64,000 nt of DNA, taken from Anaerolineales bacterium (lineage in GTDB: Bacteria; Chloroflexota; Anaerolineae; Anaerolineales; RBG-16-64-43). Of this stretch, positions 35,057 to 43,314 are shown in pieces. The first letter of the stretch is position 1, and the number at the start of each line of letters is the position of its first letter. The translations under genes were made by a program, and so were the position numbers. The notes below the pieces were generated by a model. That model searched no databases and was not told where the DNA came from. It saw only the letters and a list, made by a program, of their open reading frames with translations. The DNA lies in the NCBI GenBank assembly GCA_016932475.1, contig JAFGCU010000125.1, forward strand, positions 84,163 to 148,162. The letters are read 5' to 3'.

Positions 35057-36792
35057 CAAGGGGAATCCGCGTCCTGTCTCCGCAGCTCTCGTCGCAAATT
35101 GCCGCCGGCGAGGTGGTGGAACGCCCCGCGTCCGTGGTCAAGGAACTGTTGGAAAACGCCCTGGACGCCGGCGCTCGGACCATTTCGATCGAGACGGAGG
35201 AGGGCGGAAACCAGAAGATCGTCGTGGCCGACGACGGCGATGGCATCGCGCCGGATGAGATCTCCCTCGCGCTGGCGCGGCATGCCACCAGCAAGCTGGC
35301 CTCCATTGAAGATCTGGATACGATCCGCACCCTCGGATTCCGGGGCGAAGCGCTGGCTTCGATAGCGGCGGTTGCCCGGGTGCAGCTGACCAGCCGCAGC
35401 CGCGCGGGTTCGAGCGGGATGCGCCTTAAGGCCGAAAACGGCCGTGCCGGAAAGCCCTCCCCGGTCGGAGCGCCGCAGGGGACGGTGATCTTGGTTGAGG
35501 ATCTCTTCTTTAATGTGCCGGCGCGCCGGAAATTCCTGAAGAGCCGGACCACCGAACGCCGTCTGATCGAGGCGCTGGCGGCGCGTTACGCGCTGGCATA
35601 CCCGTCGGTTCGTTTCCGCCTGGTCCAGGATGGGCGCGAATCTTTTTCTTCGACCGGCAGCGGCGATCGACGGGAGGTGCTGGCGGCCTTGTTCGGAGTG
35701 GATGCGGCCCAGCGGATGATCGACCTGTCGGCGGCGGAAATGGAGGGACCGGTGCGGGTGAGCGGGTTCGTGAGCCCGACCGATCTCTCCCGCTCCAATC
35801 GGCGGGATATCCTGTTGTTCGTAAACGGGCGGTCGATCGCCGATCCGGCGCTGACCACGGCTGTCGTCCAGGCGTATCACACGCTGCTCATGGTCGGCCG
35901 GTTCCCCTTCGGCGCGGTCTTCATAGAGATGCCGCCTGAAGATGTCGATGTCAACGTCCACCCGGCCAAGGCCGAGGTGAGGTTCCGCTCCCCGGATGCG
36001 GTATTCTCGGCGGTCCAACGCGCGGTACGCCAGGCGCTGCTTCGGAGCGCGGGTTCCTCGGGCGTGCCGGCAGCGGCGCCATGGCCGACGCGAACGTGGG
36101 CAACCGGAGGCGGATCGGGACCCGGCCCGGATTGGATGCTCGACCACGCGCCCGATCCATCCGGCATGGATTCGGCGAATTCCTCCGCGGGTGGAGCGCC
36201 GGTCCTCCCGGCGGGTGAGATTCCGTTATTGCGGCCGGTCGGGCAGATCGGCTCGGCGTATCTCGTCGCGGAGGGACCGGACGGGTTGTACCTCATCGAT
36301 CAGCATGCCGCGCACGAACGGGTGCTGTTTGAGGCGATGCGGCGGGAACAGACCGGGGCGCATGTCTCCCAGAGGCTGCTCGCGCCCGAGATCGTGGACC
36401 TCCCCGCTTTGCAGGCTTCAGCCCTGAACGATCAGCTTGAGATGCTTCGGCAGATCGGCTTCGATGTGGAGCCGTTCGGCGGCTCGTCGTTCCGCGTTCG
36501 TTCGGTGCCGCAGTTGCTGGGCGCCCTCCGGCCGGAAGATGCACTGCGGGCGGTGGTGGAGGATTTCGAGGAGGATGAAACGCCGCTCGCCGCGGAGACG
36601 GAAGCGCGGCTTATCGCGCGGATCTGCAAACGAGCCGCCGTGAAAGCGGGTCAGGCGCTTGGACCGGAGGAGCAGGCGGCGCTGGTCCGCGCGCTGGAAG
36701 CGTGCGCCTCCCCGCGCACCTGCCCGCACGGCCGCCCGACCATGATCCACCTGCCGATGGATCTGCTCGCGCGGCGGTTTGGAAGGAAGTAA
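35053..36792 (+). CDS. mutL: DNA mismatch repair protein MutL
   Basis: MutL is an ATPase that couples mismatch recognition to strand incision. The 579-residue protein has the GHKL motifs ENALDAGA, DDGDGI, ATSKL and GFRGEALASI in the N-terminal 330 residues. A Gly/Pro-rich linker (about 340-390) and a C-terminal dimerisation domain follow. The C-terminal domain keeps the metal-binding endonuclease motif DQHAAHERVLFE, CKRAAVKAG and CPHGRP, so it is predicted to nick DNA itself, as in bacteria lacking MutH. The ATG overlaps the scpA stop. MutS is not in the window. Confidence 0.96.
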   Translation: MTRGIRVLSPQLSSQIAAGEVVERPASVVKELLENALDAGARTISIETEEGGNQKIVVADDGDGIAPDEISLALARHATSKLASIEDLDTIRTLGFRGEALASIAAVARVQLTSRSRAGSSGMRLKAENGRAGKPSPVGAPQGTVILVEDLFFNVPARRKFLKSRTTERRLIEALAARYALAYPSVRFRLVQDGRESFSSTGSGDRREVLAALFGVDAAQRMIDLSAAEMEGPVRVSGFVSPTDLSRSNRRDILLFVNGRSIADPALTTAVVQAYHTLLMVGRFPFGAVFIEMPPEDVDVNVHPAKAEVRFRSPDAVFSAVQRAVRQALLRSAGSSGVPAAAPWPTRTWATGGGSGPGPDWMLDHAPDPSGMDSANSSAGGAPVLPAGEIPLLRPVGQIGSAYLVAEGPDGLYLIDQHAAHERVLFEAMRREQTGAHVSQRLLAPEIVDLPALQASALNDQLEMLRQIGFDVEPFGGSSFRVRSVPQLLGALRPEDALRAVVEDFEEDETPLAAETEARLIARICKRAAVKAGQALGPEEQAALVRALEACASPRTCPHGRPTMIHLPMDLLARRFGRK

Positions 36793-36814
36793 GCCGCGGA
36801 ACCCGAAGGAAGAT

Positions 36815-37111
36815 CGTCATGCCCGCGCCTGCCCCCGCGAAGTATCACCACTCGGTTCTTTTCTTGGGTGGAGATGATTATGGAGCGGGGGTGAACGCAG
36901 GCGGCATCCAGTGGTTTTTTCCATCCTGGACTGAGGATGTATTTGAAACCGCCGTGGATTCCCGCTTGTATACCCTCGCTTCAAAACCATTCCGGCTCCA
37001 AGAACCATAACGAGCCGGAATGTTCCCCCTCCTGCGCGAACCCATCGCATCGGAAGACCGCCGACGCTCATCGCTCCGGGGGCAAGCGCGAGGGCAGGCG
37101 CGGGAATGACG
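36815..37111 (-). repeat. MITE-like repeat, copy B, with 25-bp terminal inverted repeats
   Basis: This 297-bp non-coding element has ends CGTCATGCCCGCGCC (from 36815) and, inverted, CGTCATTCCCGCGCC (ending 37111). The two 25-bp termini differ at two positions. On the minus strand it aligns with copy A at 22817-23077, nearly identically over the first 120 bp and in ordered blocks beyond. It fills the gap between mutL and the convergent coiled-coil gene and lies just beyond that operon's terminator. No transposase is encoded. No clear target-site duplication could be assigned by eye. Confidence 0.75.
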
Positions 37112-37121
37112 GCCTCAGATA

Positions 37122-37153
37122 ATAAAAAAATCCCGGACCGTCTCCGGGATTTT
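37122..37153 (-). terminator. Strong intrinsic terminator of the fak-recG-coaD operon
   Basis: On the minus strand an 11-bp stem (AAAATCCCGGA / TCCGGGATTTT, 5-nt loop) runs into a seven-T tract. It lies 30 nt after the last gene of the operon. Confidence 0.88.
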
Positions 37154-37183
37154 GACATCATCCGTCTGAAAGGCCTGCCGGAT

Positions 37184-37645
37184 TTACTCCGGGCCGGCCG
37201 CTCTCTCATCGTTTAATTTGGCGATCCCATTGCGGACCTGCAGCAGCAGGCGGCTCATCTCGGCTTCCAGCCGGGAGAGGGATTCCAGGACATACTCGTC
37301 GGCCTCGCCGCGGATGCTGGCGGCATCCTCGCGCGCCTGCTGGACGATTTGTTCGGCGCGCCCCTCGGCGGCCGAGGTGATCGAATCGTGCTGGACCAGG
37401 CTTTCCACCCGTTCGCGGGCGATGTTCACCGTGCGCTGCGCCTCTTCCTGCGCTTGCGCCAAGTAGCGCTCCTTCTGGGTCATGACCTGCTGCGCTTTTT
37501 TTACTTCCTCGGGAATGGCGATGCGCAACTGGTCGATCAACTCGAGGAACCGCTCCTCGTTGACCGCCGTCTCGTTGGTGAGGGGGATGTGGAACCCGCT
37601 GTTGAACAGCTCCTCCAACCGGTCCACCAGGTGAAGGATGTCCAT
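37184..37645 (-). CDS. Coiled-coil protein of unknown function
   Basis: This 153-residue protein begins MDILHLVDRLEELFNSGFHIPLTNETAVNEERFLELIDQLR and continues as a long, charged amphipathic helix (IPEEVKKAQQVMTQKERYLAQAQEEAQRTV...), rich in Ala, Glu, Gln and Arg. There is no transmembrane segment. It resembles the DivIVA-like or ATP-synthase-b-like coiled-coil proteins found next to coaD in Chloroflexota and Gram-positive genomes. It is the last gene of the operon, 124 nt after coaD, followed by a strong terminator. A role in cell division or as a scaffold is conceivable but only guessed. Confidence 0.8.
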   Translation of the reverse strand: MDILHLVDRLEELFNSGFHIPLTNETAVNEERFLELIDQLRIAIPEEVKKAQQVMTQKERYLAQAQEEAQRTVNIARERVESLVQHDSITSAAEGRAEQIVQQAREDAASIRGEADEYVLESLSRLEAEMSRLLLQVRNGIAKLNDERAAGPE

Positions 37646-37769
37646 CTACTCCTCCGGAACGCGCAGGCCGAACACTGCGGGCTGACGGGATGGGATTACG
37701 AGACCGAAGGTGCAATTACCGTACCGTAGAGTACACCGAAGCGCGTTTCCCGTCAATTCGCCCAAGGGT

Positions 37770-38297
37770 TTAATCCCGAAGCGCGGTCAGCGGGACCACG
37801 CGCGGGCCGTCGTCGCCGAGTTCCTTAAACCGGCGCACGACCGCCTCGGCCACGTGACGGGGAACCATGCTGGTGATGTCTCCGCCGAGCGATGCGATCT
37901 CGCGCACCGTCGAGGAGGAGAGAAAGGAATGCTCCTCGCTGGTGATCAGGGCGACCACTTCGATCTCCGGCGCGAGGCGGTGGTTGGCCAGCGCCATCCG
38001 GAATTCGTGCTCGAAATCGGAAAACACCCGCAGCCCGCGCACGATCACCTGGGCGTCGATCTGTTGGCATAGCGCGACGGTCAGGCTGCGGTACCCGATC
38101 ACCTTGATCCGGCCGCGGCCGTCGAAGGTCTGTTTGACCAGGTCGATCCGCTCTTCCGGGCTGAAGAGAAGGTTCTTGAGCGGGCGGTCGAAGACGGCGA
38201 TGATGACCTCGTCGAACAAACGCCCGGCCCGTTCGGCGATATCGATGTGGCCGTAGTGGATCGGATCAAACGTTCCGGGAAAGATGGCTCGTACCAT
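37770..38297 (-). CDS. coaD: Phosphopantetheine adenylyltransferase
   Basis: CoaD transfers AMP to 4'-phosphopantetheine to give dephospho-CoA, the penultimate step of CoA synthesis. The 175-residue protein has GTFDPIHYGHIDIAERA, with the HxGH nucleotidyltransferase motif, then VRGLRVFSDFEHEFRMALANHRLAPEIEVV and the second ATP motif HSFLSSSTVREIASLGGDI. The ATG at 38297 is 68 nt after the recG stop. A recG-coaD order is common, but rsmD, which usually lies between them, is missing here. Confidence 0.96.
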   Translation of the reverse strand: MVRAIFPGTFDPIHYGHIDIAERAGRLFDEVIIAVFDRPLKNLLFSPEERIDLVKQTFDGRGRIKVIGYRSLTVALCQQIDAQVIVRGLRVFSDFEHEFRMALANHRLAPEIEVVALITSEEHSFLSSSTVREIASLGGDITSMVPRHVAEAVVRRFKELGDDGPRVVPLTALRD

Positions 38298-38365
38298 GAG
38301 TATCCCTTCGCTTTCGTGTGCTCTCCGTCATCCGGAGCGGGCAGCGGGATTTCGAAATACGGCCG

Positions 38366-40870
38366 TCAGGAGATTTCCCCGGCGGTCGGATTCCAGCGCG
38401 CGGCCAGGCGTTCGGCCATCAGCCGGTGCTCCGGCGCGCGCAGATCCGGGTCCGTCGCGAAAAGCTTCTGCGCGGTGTTGCGGGCCTGTTCGATCAGCCG
38501 CACGTCGAGGAGGCGCGCCAGATCCACGTCCGCGAATCCGGATTGCCGCGTGCCGAAGAATTCGCCGGGGCCGCGCTGGGCGAGGTCCTTTTCCGCAAGG
38601 ACGAATCCATCCTGGGTTTCCTCCATCGCCTTCAGGCGTTCGTTTTCCGCCTGGTCTTCGCTGTCGGCCACCAGAATGCAATACGAGGCGTGCCCGCTGC
38701 GGCCGACCCGGCCGCAGAACTGGTGCAATTGCGCGAGGCCGAAGTGGTTGGCGCCCTCGACCATCATCACCGTCGCGTTCGGGATGTCCACCCCGACTTC
38801 CACGACCGAGGTGGAGACGAGGATGTGAAGTTCGCCGGACCGGAACCGGTGCATCACCTCGTCCTTCTCGTCGGCGCGCATTCTGCCGTGCAGCAGCCCC
38901 AGCTTCCATTCCGGGAAGACGCTTTCCTGCAGCCGGCGGTGCTCTTCCACGGCGGCCGTCGCTTCGCTCGTCTCGCTTTCTTCAATCCGCGGGCAGATGA
39001 TGAACGCCTGGCGCTCCTGCTTAAGCTGGCCGGTGATGAACGCGTAGGCGCGCTCGCGCTCCCCGGGGAGCAGGATCCGGGTGGTGACCGGCTTGCGGCC
39101 CGGCGGCATTTCATCCAGCAGGGTCAGATCCAGATCGCCGTAGATGGTCAGGGCCAGCGAGCGCGGGATGGGCGTGGCGGTCATCACCAGCAGGTGCGGA
39201 CTGCGGCCCTTGGCGCGCAGCGCCGCCCGCTGATCCACGCCGAACCGGTGCTGTTCATCGATCACCGCGAGATCCAGCTTCGCAAAATCGATCGGATTCT
39301 CGAGCAGCGCATGGGTGCCGATCACGACGGCGATCTTCCCGGAGGCGAGGTTCTCGCGGATCTCCTGCTTTGCGGATTCCGGTGTGGAACCGAGCAACAG
39401 CCCGATCTGATCCTCGCGCAGGAATTTATCCTCGCGGACTAGCAGTTTGCGCGTCAGCGCGAAATGCTGCTCGGCAAGGATGCCGGTCGGGGCGAGGATC
39501 GCCGCCTGGCCGCCTTGCAGCGCCACCACCAGGCAGGCCGCCAGGGCGACGATGGTCTTGCCCGAACCGACGTCGCCTTCCAGCAGCCGGTTCATCGGTT
39601 TGCCGGTATCGAAATCGGCCAGGATGTCCTTGACCGCTTTTTGCTGGGCCGCGGTCAGTGTGTACGGCAGGGATGCCATGAACTCGTCGAGGGCGGCCGG
39701 GAAGGGATATCGCTTTGCCTCTCCGGATGTCCAATTCCGGCGCTGCTGCAGGATTCCGAGCTGGAGGTAGAGCAGTTCCTCGAATCCCAGCCGGTCCTTG
39801 GCCTTTTTCAGGGATTCCCAGGAGGCCGGGAAGTGGATCTGCTGCAGGGCCTGGCCGAGCGCCATCCATTTCCCCTCGTCCAGCACGGCGGCCGGCAGCG
39901 GATCCGGCAGGCGGGTGGCCAGCCGGGAGACGGCATTGTGGATGTGACGGCGCAGGAAATTCTGGTTGACCCCGGCTGTCAAGGAATACACGGGAACAAT
40001 TCCGCCGGTGCGGATCTGCTGCCGGTCCAGGAATTCCCATTCCGGCATGGTCATCGTCAGCCGGCCGAGATATTGGCCGATCTTTCCGGAGAGCGATAAG
40101 AGCTGGCCCTTCCGGAGCCGGGATTCGATCCATGGCTGGTTGAAAAAGGTGACGAGGAGCGATCCGCTGCCATCGGCAACCGTCACCTCGGTGATCGTGC
40201 CCCGCTTGGTGCGGCGGGTGGACGCGTCGCGGACCGATGCCAGCACGGTGACCGTCTCGCCGTACCAGAGGCGGTTGATCGGTTTGAGCAGGGAGTAATC
40301 CATATACCGGCGGGGAAAGAACCAGAGCAAGTCTCCGATGGTCTGCAGGCCGAGGCGCTCGAAGGACTCCGTGTTCTTGTCGCCCACGCCGAGCAGACGC
40401 CGGAGCGGGGCCTGCAATTCCCGCAATGTCAGCGGCGGCGTTTCGGAAGGCCTTGGGGCGGGGGGCGCGCCCGGCGCGGAGACGGGCCGGGCCGGAGGAG
40501 GCCCATTCGATGCGCCGGACGGACCGGTTCCTGCGGCATTGCTGCGGACGGGTTCGTGCGCGGCCGGCGGTCTTTGGCCGGCTGCAGGACCCGGGCCGGT
40601 GCCGCTTTCCCCGGCGCGTTGGGCGGATTGCAATTCGTCCACAAGGCCATTCAGCGACGGCGGCCTTTGTTCCATCGCCAGCGCATGGTAGGAAGCCAGC
40701 CATTCCCGGACCCGCTCGAAAAGCGGTTCCGGAACCGATTCCGTCCGGGCGTTCCGGCTCCAGGTGGAGGAAAAATTTTTAAAACCGCCCTGTACGCATT
40801 GATCCAGATACCCCATGTCCGCTTCGTTGCGGAGCATTTTGATCAGGGTTTCGATTACGGAAACCGTCAA
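38366..40870 (-). CDS. recG: ATP-dependent DNA helicase RecG
   Basis: RecG remodels stalled replication forks and Holliday junctions. The predicted protein has 834 residues. An N-terminal extension of about 185 residues, including a Pro/Ala/Gly-rich linker, precedes the wedge domain (GDLLWFFPRRYMDYS...LSLSGKIGQY). The helicase core has Walker A GDVGSGKT, DEQHRFGV, TATPIPRSLALTIYGDLD, STSVVEVGVDIPNA and QFCGRVGRSG. The start is uncertain. A TTG at 40870 is preceded by GAGGA at good spacing, 23 nt after the upstream stop; ATGs at 40837 and 40816 are alternatives. Longer readings overlap the membrane protein gene. Confidence 0.94.
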   Translation of the reverse strand: MTVSVIETLIKMLRNEADMGYLDQCVQGGFKNFSSTWSRNARTESVPEPLFERVREWLASYHALAMEQRPPSLNGLVDELQSAQRAGESGTGPGPAAGQRPPAAHEPVRSNAAGTGPSGASNGPPPARPVSAPGAPPAPRPSETPPLTLRELQAPLRRLLGVGDKNTESFERLGLQTIGDLLWFFPRRYMDYSLLKPINRLWYGETVTVLASVRDASTRRTKRGTITEVTVADGSGSLLVTFFNQPWIESRLRKGQLLSLSGKIGQYLGRLTMTMPEWEFLDRQQIRTGGIVPVYSLTAGVNQNFLRRHIHNAVSRLATRLPDPLPAAVLDEGKWMALGQALQQIHFPASWESLKKAKDRLGFEELLYLQLGILQQRRNWTSGEAKRYPFPAALDEFMASLPYTLTAAQQKAVKDILADFDTGKPMNRLLEGDVGSGKTIVALAACLVVALQGGQAAILAPTGILAEQHFALTRKLLVREDKFLREDQIGLLLGSTPESAKQEIRENLASGKIAVVIGTHALLENPIDFAKLDLAVIDEQHRFGVDQRAALRAKGRSPHLLVMTATPIPRSLALTIYGDLDLTLLDEMPPGRKPVTTRILLPGERERAYAFITGQLKQERQAFIICPRIEESETSEATAAVEEHRRLQESVFPEWKLGLLHGRMRADEKDEVMHRFRSGELHILVSTSVVEVGVDIPNATVMMVEGANHFGLAQLHQFCGRVGRSGHASYCILVADSEDQAENERLKAMEETQDGFVLAEKDLAQRGPGEFFGTRQSGFADVDLARLLDVRLIEQARNTAQKLFATDPDLRAPEHRLMAERLAARWNPTAGEIS

Positions 40871-40893
40871 GTTGGTTTTCCTCGAAGAAAAAT

Positions 40894-41454
40894 TTATCTT
40901 CCGGTGACCCGAAAAAGGCTGCGAAAAAAGTCCAGGCTTCCGGCGATCCATGAGACCAGACCCAGCAGCAGAATCGGCCAGAAAAGATATCCGCTCGCCA
41001 GGACATACACGAAATTTATCAGGTCGCGGCTCACCCCGAAGGACTGACCCGTAGTATACAGTGTTCTCCAAAAATCCGGGAGCAATCCAAAACGCCGGAG
41101 GGTTTCCACTGCGGTATGCGTATCCGGCAGAAGGCCGTAGCGGACGCCGATATCGTTCAGGATATACATGAAGTTCGGAAGCGGCCGGCCGAGCATCGGT
41201 TCAAAGATCGAGAAAATCGCGTACGTCGTCACCAGGGCGCCGAATAACCCCGCCATGAAGGACGAGGTGAGGTTTATCGGAAGGTGGCGCCGGTCGATTT
41301 CAAGGGCATGGGTTTCTTCCACGTCCGCCACGAAGGCCGCGGCCTGGATCCAGTCCAAATTTCCGCTCCGGCAGACGTAACGGATGATGTCATCGCGATT
41401 CGCGGACACCGACAGCCGGTCGACGACGTATTTCGAAAGCCGTTGTGAATCCAT
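40894..41454 (-). CDS. Membrane protein of unknown function
   Basis: This 186-residue protein has an N-terminal soluble part of about 60 residues (MDSQRLSKYVVDRLSVSANRD...), which resembles a short helical domain. A transmembrane helix (about 63-85, SSFMAGLFGALVTTYAIFSIF), a loop and a second helix near the C-terminus (about 150-175, FVYVLASGYLFWPILLLGLVSWIAG) follow, so both ends probably face the cytoplasm. No catalytic motif is seen. It lies 23 nt before recG and 23 nt after the second DegV gene, so it belongs to the fak operon. A link to lipid metabolism is only suggested by position. Confidence 0.78.
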   Translation of the reverse strand: MDSQRLSKYVVDRLSVSANRDDIIRYVCRSGNLDWIQAAAFVADVEETHALEIDRRHLPINLTSSFMAGLFGALVTTYAIFSIFEPMLGRPLPNFMYILNDIGVRYGLLPDTHTAVETLRRFGLLPDFWRTLYTTGQSFGVSRDLINFVYVLASGYLFWPILLLGLVSWIAGSLDFFRSLFRVTGR

Positions 41455-41477
41455 CAGGGGAAACGCCTCGTGGGCGA

Positions 41478-42347
41478 TCAGGCGCCGGAAGGAGCCTGCA
41501 TCGCAATGACGCCGACCGCGCCCGGACCGATATGCACGCCGATGGCCGGGGTAACCTCAATGACATATGTTTTTTGTCGGAGCGCGGAATTGAATCCCTG
41601 GAGGTTTTCCTCGAGTTGCGGGAGCAGCCCGTCCGCCACATGGCGCGCGTCCGCGTGCGCCACAGCCAGGCGTTCCACCGGACCCCAGGATCGGACATGT
41701 TCCAGCAGGGCGGTGATCCCGCGGGATTGGGTCCGCGCCTGTCCGATACGGTTGACGGTGCCCTCGTAAAGGGATATCAGCACCTTGATCTGCAGGAAAT
41801 TCCCGATCCCGGCCAGGACCATGGGGATACGGCCGCTGTGGGCAAGATGTGTCAGGCTTTCCAGCAGAGCCACAAGCTGCATTCGTTTCCGCGTATCCGC
41901 CACGAGCTTTTTCAAGGCATCGATCGGGGCGCCTTTGGCGGCCGCTTCGGCTGCATCCAGGATCAGGAAACCGGTGCCCATCGAAACCTGTCCGGTTTCC
42001 ACCACTTCCACCCGCCCAGGGAACCGTTTGGCCGCGATGAACGCGGAGTTGAAGATCCCGCTCAGGGAGGAAGCCAGGTGGATGGAGAGGACCTTATCCA
42101 CTCCGCGCGCAAGAACTTTTTCGAACGCCTCTTCGAAGGCGCCGACGGAAGGAGAGGCGGTCGTGGGCAGGATGCGCTGGGTGGTCATGCGCCGGTACAG
42201 ATCCGACCGGGAAATATCGACGCCGTCGCGGTAACTCTGGCCGCCGAACATGATCATCGCCGGAACGACTTCGACCGAGTATTTCGCCGCATCCTCGGCC
42301 GGAATATCGCTCGTGCTGTCCGTGACAAAACCAATCGTCGCCGTCAT
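41478..42347 (-). CDS. DegV family fatty-acid-binding protein (FakB-like), second copy
   Basis: FakB proteins hold a fatty acid while FakA phosphorylates its carboxylate. The 289-residue protein has IGFVTDSTSDIPAEDAAKYSVEVVPAMIMFG, where the DST/S stretch binds the acyl phosphate group. TTASPSVGAFEEAFEK, SIHLASSLSGIFNSA, GTGFLILDAAEAA and GPGAVGVIAM follow. The ATG at 42347 follows AGGAG at 8-nt spacing and is preferred to a start that would run 115 nt into the upstream gene. It is a diverged paralogue of the upstream DegV gene, 11 nt away. The two may prefer different acyl chains, as FakB1/FakB2 do in Staphylococcus aureus; that is inference. Confidence 0.9.
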   Translation of the reverse strand: MTATIGFVTDSTSDIPAEDAAKYSVEVVPAMIMFGGQSYRDGVDISRSDLYRRMTTQRILPTTASPSVGAFEEAFEKVLARGVDKVLSIHLASSLSGIFNSAFIAAKRFPGRVEVVETGQVSMGTGFLILDAAEAAAKGAPIDALKKLVADTRKRMQLVALLESLTHLAHSGRIPMVLAGIGNFLQIKVLISLYEGTVNRIGQARTQSRGITALLEHVRSWGPVERLAVAHADARHVADGLLPQLEENLQGFNSALRQKTYVIEVTPAIGVHIGPGAVGVIAMQAPSGA

Positions 42348-42358
42348 GGTCTCAACTC

Positions 42359-43303
42359 CTATTGGGCCGTCTCCCGCAAACCGGGGGGTAGATCGAAAAC
42401 GATCAATCCGGAGGAACGGGGGCCGAAGATGGACGCCACCGAAGCTCCCAGGCCGATGATGGATACCGGACACCCGGGGAACACCTCGCGCACCCGCTGG
42501 TACAGCTGCCGCCCGTGGTTATCCCCGTCCTGGGCATTGTATACCACCGCCAGGCGGTGCAGGTGGGTGAATTCACTTACAAATTCCACAAGTTTCTCCA
42601 CCGCCTGATCCTGGGTTTGAACCTTTTCCAGCGGAACAAGCCCGCCCTCTTCCAGCGAAAGGAACGGTTTGACTCCGAGCATCTCGCCGAGCATCACCTG
42701 CGCCCGGCTGATCCTGCCGGTGTGCTGCAGGTACGCCAGGTCTTCGATGAAGAACACGGCGTACATCCTGGGCACGAGGTAGCGCAGCTGGCGGACGACG
42801 GTTTCCAGCGATGCGCCCTGATCGGCGATTCGCAGGATCTCGGTGATCAGAAATCCGTTGCCGGCGGATGTGGTGAGTGAGTCCACCACGAAGATATTCA
42901 TCCGGCCGGTGAAGGATTCGGCCGCGGTGCGCGCGTTCCGGACCGCCCGGCACAGCCGGCTCGAACTGAGCAGGCACAGGATGTTGTGGGTGTGGCGGGA
43001 GATGCTCTGGAACGTGGACAGAAACGCCTCCACGCTCGGCGAAGCGACCACCGGGAGGGTTTCTCGGCAGCCAAGCAGCGGACGGATTTCATCCAGGGTG
43101 TCGCCGTTCCTATCCAGGAAGGATCGCGTGCCGATGTGAATGGTCAGCGGGAGGACGGTCACGTCCGGCCGCTGCGCGGTTTCCGGGTTCGGAAACGCGG
43201 AGGCGCTGTCGGTAACGACATGGATCCGGGGCCGCGGCGGTTGCACGGGATCGACCCGTCGGTGATGCGCGGCCTCGGCCGCTTTGCGCGGCGAAGAAGG
43301 CAT
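42359..43303 (-). CDS. DegV family fatty-acid-binding protein (FakB-like), first copy
   Basis: This 314-residue DegV protein has IHVVTDSASAFPNPETAQRPDVTVLPLTIHIG, ASPSVEAFLSTFQSI, CLLSSSRLCRAVRNA, VVDSLTTSAGNGFLI, LEDLAYLQHTGRIS-type text (reads IEDLAYLQHTGRIS) and GLGASVASIFGPRSSG. It lies 11 nt downstream of the fakA-like gene and 11 nt upstream of a second DegV gene, the close spacing of one operon. The N-terminal 25 residues (MPSSPRKAAEAAHHRRVDPV) are not conserved, so the true start could be later. The ligand is presumed to be a fatty acid. Confidence 0.88.
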   Translation of the reverse strand: MPSSPRKAAEAAHHRRVDPVQPPRPRIHVVTDSASAFPNPETAQRPDVTVLPLTIHIGTRSFLDRNGDTLDEIRPLLGCRETLPVVASPSVEAFLSTFQSISRHTHNILCLLSSSRLCRAVRNARTAAESFTGRMNIFVVDSLTTSAGNGFLITEILRIADQGASLETVVRQLRYLVPRMYAVFFIEDLAYLQHTGRISRAQVMLGEMLGVKPFLSLEEGGLVPLEKVQTQDQAVEKLVEFVSEFTHLHRLAVVYNAQDGDNHGRQLYQRVREVFPGCPVSIIGLGASVASIFGPRSSGLIVFDLPPGLRETAQ

Positions 43304-43314
43304 CGGTTCCCCCG

